Source of the DNA: Bin87 sp965261925
GTDB taxonomy: Bacteria > Chloroflexota > Dehalococcoidia > Lucifugimonadales > UBA3495
Assembly (NCBI GenBank): GCA_965261925.1
Contig: OZ253486.1
Span: forward strand, 930,001-994,000
DNA: 64,000 nt
Reading direction: 5' to 3'
The notes beneath the pieces are model-generated. The model had not been told where the DNA came from and made no database searches. It saw only the letters and a list, made by a program, of their open reading frames with translations. The position numbers and the translations under genes were made by a program. Positions 1-9,162 of this stretch are shown one piece after another; positions within the stretch are counted from its first letter, which is position 1, and every line of letters begins with the position of its first letter.

Positions 1-556
1 GTATGCTATTGCCCGGCGCCGCCGGGGGCAAGCGCCGCCCGAACCCGGGCCGGCCCGCTTGGGCGATTACCGGGTCAATCTTACATCGATGCACCGGATG
101 GACAGGATTTAATGATTGGGCTGGATGTCCGGTGCGACGGGCATGACGCCGGGTGATGAACCGCCCGCCGGCATAGTCCCCATCCTGTCGATCCTGTCCA
201 GCGATGTAAAATAGTGAACCGCGTTCGCACCGGGGCGAGCGCCGTGGCAATCCCGTGGCCCTTTCTCAAAAATTCACCCAAACCCGCTACCTATTTGTAA
301 TACTCCCGTAATATTGACGCCGCTAAAATGGCAAGCCAAGTCTGGAAATCTATCCTGCCGTCGACCACGGCCGGCCAAACGTCGGCTCCGCCGACGGCCT
401 CACCGCAAGGAGGTGTGACCGCCAACATCTGTAAAAAGCCGCCCCACGCCCGCCCGCGGGCACTTCAACACACAGGCCCCGGATACCAACGGGCCGAGGG
501 CGCAACCGAAACTCAGGATTAAACACAGGACATTCTCGAAAGGGAGATCTTGTCAA
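1..556. other. gene-free leader before the FN3 protein
   Basis: I see no convincing gene here. Short open frames lack ribosome binding sites and family resemblance. A perfect 7-bp stem with a 3-base loop lies at 380-396 (CGTCGGC/GCCGACG). A GGGAG ribosome binding site at about 540-544 serves the ATG at 557. The stretch is probably the promoter and 5' leader of the surface-protein genes; no promoter boxes stand out. Confidence 0.5.
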
Positions 557-3169
557 ATGAGTAGAAAAACGAGAAAGCTGATATGGTCAGTGCCCCTGGT
601 CGCGGCAATTGCCGTCGTGGGTGCCCTGGCCCTGTTCATGGTGCTGGCGCCCAACGGGGTGCAGGCCCACGATGTGCCCGGGGTGGTCACTGACCTGAAT
701 GCACAGCCAGCCCCGGACGACCCTGCCACGCCCGAAGTGGAAGGCCGCACTCAGATCAAACTGACGTGGAAAGCTCCCACCGGCACTGACATGGAGATTA
801 CCGGCTACCGGATCGACCGGTCGGAAGATGGTCACGTATGGAACGAGCTCGTGGCCGATACGGGCACTCCTGGCGTGCTCGCACATACCGACACGGTAAA
901 AGGAACGAAGACTGGGGCCACCTACTTCTACCGTGTCCTTGCCATCAATTCGTCGGGCATCGGGCCGATGTCCGTGATTGATGACGGAACTACCAAGCCG
1001 CTGGAAGCCCCGGACCGGCCGGAGTCCGTGGACGTCGAAGCCAATGGCCCGACCGAGATCGTCGTGAAGTGGACGGCCCCGACAGACGATGGCGGCAGTC
1101 CGATCACCAGGTACCGGATCCACATCGATCCGCCTGGTAACGTCGGATTCCCAGCTTTGTCTGAGCCGGCTTCAAATCCCCTCGTGGTTGAAGGTGACGC
1201 CTGTGAGTTCTCCAGCAACGGCAGCACTTTCGAGTACCGGCACAAGGGCCGGCTGGAGCAACTGCTTTTCCGGTACCAGATCTACGCGATCAATGACGTG
1301 GGTACATCGGCCGGCTCTGCTAGCCGCGGCGATACCACGGACGAGAAAGAGCAGCCCGATAATCCCACTGACGTGCTGGCGGTGCAGATGACCAATACAA
1401 CCGTCGCGCTCTACTGGAATTGGCCGGAGAACAACGGCGGCGCCATGATCGACAGCTTCCGTGTTGAAGTTAGGGAAGCAAGCGGTGAATGGCCGGATCC
1501 CACTGACCCGGCTGAGACGAGCCCGAACACCGTGAACCTGTCAACTGATGGCGTCGACAATGGGGTCTTCACGGTTGAGGCTGAGGGTGTTCCAGCCAAC
1601 GCTTTCGAGGTCTCGCACCAGCACGGTTTTGACCCGATTGCTAATGACGAAGACGACCCCCTAGTCCTCGATGATCGCTCCGATATAGGCAAGACGCTGT
1701 ACTACCGTGTCTTTGCAGTCACCGGTACCGACGAAGACGGGACAAGCCGAAGTCCCAGTTCGGTCAGCGTGACACTGGTCGGCGACGCCGATGACCCCGA
1801 TGACGGCATTGACCTTCCACCGCCTGTGGTCGCTGCCACGGTGATGGCTGATCGTCCGACCTCTGAAGAGGACCTTCATGGCAACTACAGCAGGTTGACG
1901 CTGGAATGGGATCCTCCAGAGGACAACCCTACCAGCTACCGCATTGACTATTCCAAGGACGGTGTGGAGTGGAAACGCCTGGAAAGGGACACCACGCTGA
2001 CCAAGCCCGGGGAGTATAACGACGACGAACTGGACCCCGACACTACACGGCATTACCGTGTCTTCGGCAAGCTGGGAGGTCAGTTCCGGGTTGCGGCTAA
2101 AACCGCGACTCCCGGTGTGACGGGTATGGCGATAGCACCGGACAATGTCCGAGTTACCGCGACCCCGTTGGCCCCTGACAAGGTACGGGTACGCTGGGAC
2201 CAGCCCGAACATGATGGCGGCGCTGACGTTACCCATTATCAGGTCCAGGTTTCCAATACCGGCACAAGGGCAGGTCCTTGGACCGTTGTCAAGTGGATCA
2301 CTGTTGAGAAGGATCCTGCAACCTGCACTCCGGAACAGGTTGGGGAGTGGATGCATACTGGGTTGCTGGCCGAAACCACCCGGTACTACCGGGTACTTGC
2401 GGTGAACAGGGTTAATATGCCGGAGGCGCCCCAGGCGATGACCGCGATTATTGTGGCAGCCGACGCCGCTCTGCCCGATGCTGATCCTGCTACTACCCTG
2501 ATGGCCAGCAGGCCGCAGGTGCCTATCGGCCTTACTGCGGAGTTGGCCAAGGACTCCAGGTTGAAGGCAGCCGGCAAGCAGGGTGTCCTGCTGGTTTGGA
2601 ACGCCCCGCCGAAGCCTCCCGGATCGCCCGTCTCCAGTTACCGGATCGAGCGCAAGGTGATGGGCGAGGACGATGACGCGTGGGTGGAACGGGAAGCGGC
2701 CAATACCGCTGGTGAAACCCACTACACCGACCGTGACGAGCCGGAAGCCGGCGAGATGCGCTACTACCGCGTCGCCGCGACCAACCGGTTGACCGACGAC
2801 TCAGAGGGCGTCAGCGATTGGTCCAATGTGATCCGGATCCCGATTGCTGCGCACACGACGCACCCGCCGGCGGCTGCCACGGGCACGTTGGGTATGGTCT
2901 CTGGCGTGACGGCAACGTCTGACGCCGATGGCGAAGTGACGGTGATGTGGACGGGTGGTGATAACGCTGATCGGTACTTCATAATCGCGTTGGAGCAAGG
3001 CTCCGACCCGTTGGTAATCGGGTTTGCGCGAGCCGAAAGCGGCGCGAGTGAGGCTACCATTACCGGCCTCAATAGCGACGAGAGCCACTTTGTTGTCGTG
3101 CTGGCGCTAAAGGGTACTGGCGATGACCGGGAGCTTGAGTACGATACCGACACCGTGACGGTCCAGTGA
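557..3169 (+). CDS. secreted multi-domain fibronectin type III protein
   Basis: An 870-residue exported protein made almost entirely of fibronectin type III-like beta-sandwich repeats, about seven, near residues 36-130, 150-250, 265-405, 425-515, 525-625, 655-765 and 780-868. They are recognised by recurring edges such as ITGYRI, YYRVLAIN and RYYRVAATN. The N-terminus is a signal peptide (positive MSRKTRK, hydrophobic core, QAHD at about 36-39). No catalytic motif or C-terminal anchor is visible, so a surface, adhesive or carbohydrate-binding role is inferred. The start follows GGGAG. Its first ten residues closely match those of the next protein (MSxKTRKxIW), suggesting a shared export signal. 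Confidence 0.85.
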   Translation: MSRKTRKLIWSVPLVAAIAVVGALALFMVLAPNGVQAHDVPGVVTDLNAQPAPDDPATPEVEGRTQIKLTWKAPTGTDMEITGYRIDRSEDGHVWNELVADTGTPGVLAHTDTVKGTKTGATYFYRVLAINSSGIGPMSVIDDGTTKPLEAPDRPESVDVEANGPTEIVVKWTAPTDDGGSPITRYRIHIDPPGNVGFPALSEPASNPLVVEGDACEFSSNGSTFEYRHKGRLEQLLFRYQIYAINDVGTSAGSASRGDTTDEKEQPDNPTDVLAVQMTNTTVALYWNWPENNGGAMIDSFRVEVREASGEWPDPTDPAETSPNTVNLSTDGVDNGVFTVEAEGVPANAFEVSHQHGFDPIANDEDDPLVLDDRSDIGKTLYYRVFAVTGTDEDGTSRSPSSVSVTLVGDADDPDDGIDLPPPVVAATVMADRPTSEEDLHGNYSRLTLEWDPPEDNPTSYRIDYSKDGVEWKRLERDTTLTKPGEYNDDELDPDTTRHYRVFGKLGGQFRVAAKTATPGVTGMAIAPDNVRVTATPLAPDKVRVRWDQPEHDGGADVTHYQVQVSNTGTRAGPWTVVKWITVEKDPATCTPEQVGEWMHTGLLAETTRYYRVLAVNRVNMPEAPQAMTAIIVAADAALPDADPATTLMASRPQVPIGLTAELAKDSRLKAAGKQGVLLVWNAPPKPPGSPVSSYRIERKVMGEDDDAWVEREAANTAGETHYTDRDEPEAGEMRYYRVAATNRLTDDSEGVSDWSNVIRIPIAAHTTHPPAAATGTLGMVSGVTATSDADGEVTVMWTGGDNADRYFIIALEQGSDPLVIGFARAESGASEATITGLNSDESHFVVVLALKGTGDDRELEYDTDTVTVQ

Positions 3170-3205
3170 TGTCAAGTCGGTAGCGGAAAATTCGGTCCTG
3201 GGACG

Positions 3206-3231
3206 GCTTTGCCGGGAGATCCCGGCAAAGC
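3206..3231 (+). other. 11-bp perfect stem-loop between two surface-protein genes
   Basis: GCTTTGCCGGG, loop AGAT, CCCGGCAAAGC. No T-run follows, so it is not a classical intrinsic terminator. It could stabilise the upstream mRNA or tune expression of the second gene, which starts 48 bases downstream. Confidence 0.5.
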
Positions 3232-3278
3232 TGGACTGGGAAAGAACGTGACCACAATCTCAAAGGGGATTTCACGAA

Positions 3279-6053
3279 ATGAGTAATAAAACCAGAAAGT
3301 ACATCTGGCCAGTGTCCCTGGCGATGTCGCTGGCCTTGATTGGAGCGTTGGCTGCCGTTGTAGCCTTCGGCGCGGTTGGGCCGCAGCCTGCTGTGGCGCA
3401 TGGCCCGTGCAGCGATTTGTTAAGTGCCGATCCAACCCTATCAGAACTGGGAGCGTTCGCGGACTGTGTGGATGAGGGGGGAGATGACGCCCACGACCAC
3501 AACGGCAACGGCAACGGCAACGGCGGCATGATGGTCGCTGCCGGCGACGTCACGGTAGAGTCCAGCAGCACCAGCGGCAGCGCCGTTGTGGAGCTGAAGC
3601 TGAAGGTCAAGCTGACGCGGGACGTTCCCGTGGGCGGCGCCTTCGTGCTGTACCTGGAGGACGACTACGCTATGCCCGAGTCCATATCGGCCGGCGACGT
3701 GTACTTCGTGTCCATGGAGCCCAAACTGGTAACGGGCAACGGCTCCCGGGTGTACGCTACCGTGAACCCGGAAATTGAAACCGACGCCCACTTCACGGCG
3801 GACAAGAAGGACTTCGACATCCGCGTGTCGGTTCCCGACATGTGCGCCAACAACGAGATGGAATGCGAAGGCGCCAACGGCCTGATGGACGACGACACCG
3901 TCACCATGGTGATCCAGAAGAGCGCCGGCATCGCGAACCCGTCGGAAGCCGGGACCCACAGCGTGGGCGCGTCCGTCCTGGGTTCCACCGATCCCGTCAA
4001 GGGCCCGATGTACCGCACCGACAAGGTGTATGCCAAGGGCAGCGATATGGGTCAGATCAAACCCGGCGCGGTCAACCTCGGTATGCGGCCGGCAACGGCG
4101 CACGAGGAATCCGAAGACGTTGGCCTGAAGACCCTGGCCAAGATCAGTCTGTCCGACGTGGACAACAGTCGCGGCTACGAGATGACCGTGACCGGCTCCG
4201 GCTTCAACAACGGCACCACCGCCGCCGTCTACGTCCTGGCTGGCAAGGCCGCTATTTGGAACACTCTGGACTGCGACGCCATGAACGCGGCCGCCGGTTC
4301 CGATAACGACGACGGCAAAGGCTTCTGCCGCATGTACGCGGGCCTGACCGACGAGGAAAAGGCCACTGTGCAGGGCTTGGACTTCACCACCGGCGATGCC
4401 GAGGCTGCGGTCTGCGAAGGCATCATCCGCAACGGCACTGAGGTTGGTGGAGCCCTGGTCGGCAGCGACGACAAGGTTGCGGTGACCTTCGAGGTTACTG
4501 CCCCCACCTTCAAGCCCGGCAACGTCAACTACATCTGCATGGTTGACGGCGAAGGGCGCATGTCCAGCACCGACGTTGAGGACTTCAACCTGGAGCCCTC
4601 GATCAAGGTGGTTCCCAGTTCCGTCAATTCTGGCGACACCGTTAACGTGTTCGCCCAGGACTACCAGAACACCGGACAGGGTTTCAGCGAGTTGAAAATC
4701 GCCGGCGAGAAGCTGTATGTGGCAGACGCTGATAACAACGCTGTCAGTGTCAAAAGCGAGTCGATCGGTAGTGATGGTTCCGGCTCTGCGACCTTTGAGG
4801 TTCCAGGCGGCTTTGAGGGCGTGCTGCGCATCGACGCTGCGTGGGGAACCGGGGATCACAAGATTTCCGAGGACAGCAAGATCACCATCGCCGGTGCTGA
4901 CCTGGTGGTCAGCAAGACAGCAGCGCTGCCTAACGAGACCCTAACCGTCACCGGAAATGGGTTCGGTACCCAGACCTGCATCATGGTGACTTCGATCACC
5001 CTGGACAACGTTCCGGTTATCGTCGACGAGGAATCCATCGGTTGCTCAGTCGGAACTGGCAATGACGCGGTTGACGGTGTGAAGGTTTCTAACTCCGGCC
5101 AGTTCGTCGCCACGATTATCCTGTGGCCGGCGGATGATGACGATACCAATCCGACGCTCATCGCCGGCACCCACGAGTTGAACGTGGAGGATAACGACGA
5201 GTACTCCGCCAGTGTGGATATCACGATAGCGGAGCCCACCGTAAAGGTAACTCCCGACATCGCCGGCCCGCGTGATTACATCACCATCACCGGTGAGAAC
5301 TGGCCCGTGGACAATCCTGAGGGCTCGGAATCGCCGTCGATTAGCATCGAAGTGGCCGATAACAGGAATGCTCGTACCTACACCGTCTTCGCCGACGGAG
5401 TGGGCAGGATCACCCAGGAACACCGGGTCCATCGCAACGTGGACATTCCTGGCACCGTCCAGGTCAAGATGACCTACGGTGACGTGACCAAGATCGGTTC
5501 CTTCGCAGTGCCGGCCTCCACCATCGAGGTCAGCCCCACCTCAGGTCAGCCGGGCGACATGATCACCCTGACCGCAGGCAACATGAAGGTCTACACCGAG
5601 GTTGACTCCGTCAGCATCGGAGGTTCCACCCAGGACAACCCGGGCGTTAACACCGACCGTGACGGCAACGTAACGGTTCCAGACGTGCTGATCCCCGGTC
5701 TCGACCCCGGCGTCTACAGCGTTGTCATCGACGTTGACGGCACCATCGCCATCGGCGAGGTCACCGTCCTGGCCGAGTCCTCGGCCGCCGGCGCTCCCGC
5801 TGAGCTCCCCGGAGCGGTGGAGAACCTGGATGACAGCCTGGTCGCCATCTTCCACTTCGACGACGTGGGCAAGAGTTGGTCGTTCTACGACCCGCGCCCC
5901 GAGTTCGCCGACCTCAACACCCTGACCGAAATGGTCAACGGTGAGGCCTACTGGATCCTGGTCAGCGAGACCGTGGACGATGTGGTCCTCAACAACAAGG
6001 CCCGCAGTCTCACCTGCCGCGGCGCCGACTGCTGGAACCTGGAGGTCTGGTAG
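3279..6053 (+). CDS. secreted protein with IPT/TIG-like repeats and a conserved C-terminal domain
   Basis: A 924-residue exported protein. The signal peptide runs from MSNKTRK to VAHG (about residues 1-46). A short His/Asn/Gly-rich stretch (about 68-80) follows. Beta-rich repeats with TIG-like openings start near 441 (IKVVPSSVNSGD), 541 (LVVSKTAALPNE), 655 (VKVTPDIAGPRD) and 748 (IEVSPTSGQPGD). The last 80 residues form a separate domain with WSFYDPRPEF and YWILVSE and a C-terminal Cys pair (LTCRGADCW). I recall similar ends on other large Chloroflexota exported proteins, but this is from memory. Enzymatic motifs are absent. A structural or adhesive surface role is inferred. The start follows AAAGGGG. 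Confidence 0.8.
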   Translation: MSNKTRKYIWPVSLAMSLALIGALAAVVAFGAVGPQPAVAHGPCSDLLSADPTLSELGAFADCVDEGGDDAHDHNGNGNGNGGMMVAAGDVTVESSSTSGSAVVELKLKVKLTRDVPVGGAFVLYLEDDYAMPESISAGDVYFVSMEPKLVTGNGSRVYATVNPEIETDAHFTADKKDFDIRVSVPDMCANNEMECEGANGLMDDDTVTMVIQKSAGIANPSEAGTHSVGASVLGSTDPVKGPMYRTDKVYAKGSDMGQIKPGAVNLGMRPATAHEESEDVGLKTLAKISLSDVDNSRGYEMTVTGSGFNNGTTAAVYVLAGKAAIWNTLDCDAMNAAAGSDNDDGKGFCRMYAGLTDEEKATVQGLDFTTGDAEAAVCEGIIRNGTEVGGALVGSDDKVAVTFEVTAPTFKPGNVNYICMVDGEGRMSSTDVEDFNLEPSIKVVPSSVNSGDTVNVFAQDYQNTGQGFSELKIAGEKLYVADADNNAVSVKSESIGSDGSGSATFEVPGGFEGVLRIDAAWGTGDHKISEDSKITIAGADLVVSKTAALPNETLTVTGNGFGTQTCIMVTSITLDNVPVIVDEESIGCSVGTGNDAVDGVKVSNSGQFVATIILWPADDDDTNPTLIAGTHELNVEDNDEYSASVDITIAEPTVKVTPDIAGPRDYITITGENWPVDNPEGSESPSISIEVADNRNARTYTVFADGVGRITQEHRVHRNVDIPGTVQVKMTYGDVTKIGSFAVPASTIEVSPTSGQPGDMITLTAGNMKVYTEVDSVSIGGSTQDNPGVNTDRDGNVTVPDVLIPGLDPGVYSVVIDVDGTIAIGEVTVLAESSAAGAPAELPGAVENLDDSLVAIFHFDDVGKSWSFYDPRPEFADLNTLTEMVNGEAYWILVSETVDDVVLNNKARSLTCRGADCWNLEVW

Positions 6054-6173
6054 GCCGTCGTCCCCGCAAGGGAGCGACCGTCAACCGACTGAATGAGTAT
6101 CCAGTAAAGCGTCCCCGCTCCCGTGGCCTCGGCTGCGGGGGCGGGGGGACCACCCCAAGCAGGAGCAAATGAG

Positions 6174-6860
6174 ATGAAGAGAATTGGAGCGATGGCGGCG
6201 GTGGCGTTGATTGCCCTGCTGATCGCGTTGCCCCTGGGCCTAGTTGCGGCTCAGGGCGATGCGCCGCGGGCCAACGTGCCCCCCGCCTTCATATTCGGCA
6301 ACGCGATGGCCGACGGCCTTCCCGTGCCTGAAGGGACCATGATCGTCGCCATGGCTGGCGACGAGAAGATTGGTTCCGCCATGGCCATGCAGGGCGGCGG
6401 TTTCGAACTGCAGCTCATGCAGCCCATGGAAATGGACGCCATGGTCACGTTCATGATCGGTGAGCGCATGGTGGGCTACGAGTACACCTGGATGAGCGGC
6501 GACCGGATGATCATGGATCTGGCCGCCGACCTGGCTGTCCAGGGCGGGGAGGGGAGCATGGGCGCCACCGGTTCTCCCGGCGCGGCCGGCCCTCCGGGCG
6601 TCCCCGGGCCCGCCGGCAGTGACGGCGGTGACGGCCGCGATGGCCGCGACGGCGCTGCGGGCGGTGATGGCCCTCCGGGCGCTCAGGGCGAGCAGGGCAT
6701 CGCCGGTCCTCCGGGCGGTCCTGGTCCCCAGGGTCCCGTCGGTACGATCGGTCCGTCCGGTTCCGCCGGTTCCATGGGCATCATCGCGCTGATCGTGGCC
6801 ATAGTGGCCGTGATAATCGCGATCGGGGCCATCGTCATGGGGCGGCGCACCACCGCGTAA
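6174..6860 (+). CDS. collagen-like exported protein with C-terminal membrane anchor
   Basis: 228 residues: signal peptide (1-28), a small Met-rich beta-type domain (about 30-120), then about 25 uninterrupted Gly-X-Y triplets (about 127-201, for example GPPGVPGPAG), then a hydrophobic segment (IIALIVAIVAVIIAIGAIVM) ending GRRTTA. The triplets are long enough for a trimeric collagen-like stalk, so it should stand off the membrane carrying the N-terminal domain outward. The ATG at 6174 is chosen over an in-frame GTG at 6123 because AGGAG lies 8 bases upstream and the signal peptide begins there. Acidic triplets (GDGRDGRDG) alternate with proline-rich ones. Its ligand is unknown. Confidence 0.85.
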   Translation: MKRIGAMAAVALIALLIALPLGLVAAQGDAPRANVPPAFIFGNAMADGLPVPEGTMIVAMAGDEKIGSAMAMQGGGFELQLMQPMEMDAMVTFMIGERMVGYEYTWMSGDRMIMDLAADLAVQGGEGSMGATGSPGAAGPPGVPGPAGSDGGDGRDGRDGAAGGDGPPGAQGEQGIAGPPGGPGPQGPVGTIGPSGSAGSMGIIALIVAIVAVIIAIGAIVMGRRTTA

Positions 6861-6920
6861 CCCCAGGGCACACGGGCCCCCGGTTCGGGATCGCCCTCTC
6901 GGCGACCCACGATCCGAAAA

Positions 6921-6957
6921 CAAGCCTCCGTCGGCAACGGCGGGGGCTTGTTGTTAT
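6921..6957 (+). terminator. intrinsic terminator after the collagen-like gene
   Basis: A 13-bp stem with two G-T wobbles (arms 6921-6933 and 6938-6950), a GCAA tetraloop and a trailing TTGTT. AAAA before the stem could make it work on both strands. It closes the surface-protein block. Confidence 0.75.
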
Positions 6958-7110
6958 CAAAAAAACGTTCAAACCCGCGCGCCCTCGCCGATGTCGACTT
7001 CCCGCTGTGCCGGCTAGCATTAACCAACCTCCATACAAGAGTGGCAACACAAGAGTGGCAACGGGTCGATACACGACTGATAACTGGTGCTGACCAACGG
7101 GAGCACGGAC

Positions 7111-7806
7111 ATGAAACGCAACCACCCACTCCGCCCTCGGTTCGCGGGGCGGACGATAGTGATCCTGGCCACGGCGGCGCTGCTGCTGGCGTCCATGCTG
7201 GCCGCGCTGGGAGCCGGACCCGACGACGCCGCGAGCGCCACGGCGTCCAATGCGGGCAGAGAGTGGCAGGTGTTCGAAGGGCACGCCTTCGCCGACAGCC
7301 GGATCGTTCCCATCGGGGTCTCCCTGGTGGCCTGCCTCGGCGGCTGCGAGGGCGGTTACGTCAGCGAGACCGTGGCCATCGGCCAGGACGGACGCTACAG
7401 CGGCCTGGTGGTTGAGCCGGTCGGCACGGACCGCAGCGCGCTGCCCGACGCTGACGTCATCACGTTTTGGCTGGTGAGCCACGACGACAGCGTGTCGGCC
7501 GTCCAGTCGTGGCTGTTCACCGGAGACGGCGAGACCCGCGAGCTGCACCTGAGCTTCCGCAAACTCCCGGTGCCGTCCCGCGGCCTTTCGGCATCAGGCG
7601 ACCGGTCGGGAACGCTCACCACCGACTTGACCGTGCCCAATGCCGGGGATCTGGGCCTGGCTCCGACGCAGACCCCGCGCAGCTACGTCAACTCCTGGTC
7701 CTACGCCGGAGTGCCGGTCCTGCCCGGCCTGACGGCGCTGGTCGGCGTGTTGATTGCGATCATCGGCACGGCGCTGCTGGTCCACCGACGCCGCCTCACC
7801 TGGTAG
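7111..7806 (+). CDS. exported protein with C-terminal membrane anchor, unknown function
   Basis: 231 residues with no family I recognise. A basic N-terminus and hydrophobic segment (about 15-40) form a signal peptide. The middle is a probable beta-sandwich with two close cysteines (VACLGGCEGG) that could form a disulphide. A second hydrophobic segment (LPGLTALVGVLIAIIGTALL) and RRRLTW end the protein, giving a stop-transfer anchor with a short cytoplasmic tail. The ATG at 7111 is preferred to the GTG at 7087 because of GGGAG upstream. The layout matches the preceding collagen-like protein, but the terminator between them suggests separate transcripts. Confidence 0.65.
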   Translation: MKRNHPLRPRFAGRTIVILATAALLLASMLAALGAGPDDAASATASNAGREWQVFEGHAFADSRIVPIGVSLVACLGGCEGGYVSETVAIGQDGRYSGLVVEPVGTDRSALPDADVITFWLVSHDDSVSAVQSWLFTGDGETRELHLSFRKLPVPSRGLSASGDRSGTLTTDLTVPNAGDLGLAPTQTPRSYVNSWSYAGVPVLPGLTALVGVLIAIIGTALLVHRRRLTW

Positions 7807-7821
7807 GGAGGCGGCGCACCG

Positions 7822-9072
7822 CTACGCGTCGTCCAGGCCGGGTACAGGGAACTGCCGGCTGAGGTGGCGCACCTCATCGCCGATGGTCGACATCGCCGCC
7901 TCGTCGCCGATGCTGCCCAGCGTCCGCACGATGAGCCTGGCCACCTGGCGGGTGTCCTCCTCGGCCATGCCCCGGCTGGTGATGGCGGGAGTGCCCAGGC
8001 GCAGCCCCGACGCAGTGCGCGGCGGCAGCTGATCGTAGGGGATGGCGTTCTTGTTGGCCACGATGTTCACCGATTCCAGGGCGCGCTCGGCCTGCCGTCC
8101 CGTGACTCCCAGCGGCGTCAGGTCCACCAGCATCAGGTGATTGTCGGTTCCACCGGCCACCAGGCGGACGCCGGCCTCCGATAGCTCCTGCGCCATCACC
8201 TGCGCGTTGGCCACCACCTGGTGGGCATAGCGGGAGAAGTCAGGCTGCAGGGCTTCCGAGAAACAGACCGCCTTGGCGGCGATGACGTGCATGAACGGTC
8301 CGCCCTGCATGAACGGGAATACCGCGAAGTCGATCTTGCGGGCCAGGTCGGCGTCGGCCAGGATCATGCCTCCGCGAGGGCCGCGCAGGGTCTTTTGGGT
8401 GGTTGACGTGACGATCTGGGCGTGGGGGAATGGCGATGGGTGGGCTCCCCCGGCGATCAAGCCGGAGATGTGCGCCATGTCCACCATCAGCATCGCGCCC
8501 ACCGAATCCGCAATTGCGCGGAACCGCGGGAAGTCCAGCACACGGGAATAGCTGCTGCAGCCGGCCACGATCAGCTTGGGATTGTGTTCCCGCGCCAGCC
8601 GGTCCACCTGGTCGTAGTCGATGGTCTCGGTCTCCTGGTCCACGCCGTAGGGGATGAAGTTGTACAGTTTTCCGGAAAAGTTGACGCTCGCGCCGTGGGT
8701 CAGGTGACCGCCCATGTCCAGCTGCATCCCGAGCACCGTGTCTCCCGGCTCCAGGACGGCGAAGTAGGCCGCCATGTTGGCCTGCGCGCCGCTGTGGGCC
8801 TGCACGTTGGCGTGTTCCGCCCCGAACAACTCCTTGACCCGGTCGATGGCCAGGGTTTCGACCACGTCGACGAATTCGCAGCCGCCGTAGTAACGCCGCC
8901 CGGGGTACCCCTCCGCGTATTTGTTGCTCATCAACTGTGCCTGCGCCTCCAGCACCGCCCTGCTCGCGTAGTTCTCTGACGCGATCAGCACGATCGAATC
9001 GCGCTGGCGGTGTTTTTCGCTTTCGATGGCAGCGGCAACGGCGGGGTCAATGCGGTCAAGTACGGTGGTCAT
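7822..9072 (-). CDS. glyA: serine hydroxymethyltransferase
   Basis: Interconverts serine and glycine with tetrahydrofolate, supplying one-carbon units in the cytoplasm. About 416 residues, full length. Visible landmarks: SENY near 33, AHSGAQAN near 93, the PLP-binding VDMAHISGL near 198, and TTQKTLRGPRGG with the PLP lysine at about 228. The residue before that lysine is Gln where the family nearly always has His. ATG at 9072 is used; a GTG one codon upstream is possible, with AGGAG ahead. It lies downstream of the glutamine-synthetase-like gene on the same strand with an approximately 90-base gap. Confidence 0.95.
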   Translation of the reverse strand: MTTVLDRIDPAVAAAIESEKHRQRDSIVLIASENYASRAVLEAQAQLMSNKYAEGYPGRRYYGGCEFVDVVETLAIDRVKELFGAEHANVQAHSGAQANMAAYFAVLEPGDTVLGMQLDMGGHLTHGASVNFSGKLYNFIPYGVDQETETIDYDQVDRLAREHNPKLIVAGCSSYSRVLDFPRFRAIADSVGAMLMVDMAHISGLIAGGAHPSPFPHAQIVTSTTQKTLRGPRGGMILADADLARKIDFAVFPFMQGGPFMHVIAAKAVCFSEALQPDFSRYAHQVVANAQVMAQELSEAGVRLVAGGTDNHLMLVDLTPLGVTGRQAERALESVNIVANKNAIPYDQLPPRTASGLRLGTPAITSRGMAEEDTRQVARLIVRTLGSIGDEAAMSTIGDEVRHLSRQFPVPGLDDA

Positions 9073-9162
9073 CACGGATCAGCTCCTGGGGAGGTAAGTG
9101 AAATCGATTGTGAAAGTCGTACATACATCATAACAAAACGCCGCCGCATCCCTTCGCCAGCG

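Noticed and set aside
370..430. known riboswitch before the FN3 gene
   Set aside because: A strong hairpin exists, but none of the conserved cores I know (for example c-di-GMP, cobalamin, glycine) can be recognised.
3441..4859. 472-codon minus-strand frame within the IPT/TIG-like gene
   Set aside because: Val/His/Gly-rich antisense translation of the exported protein gene.
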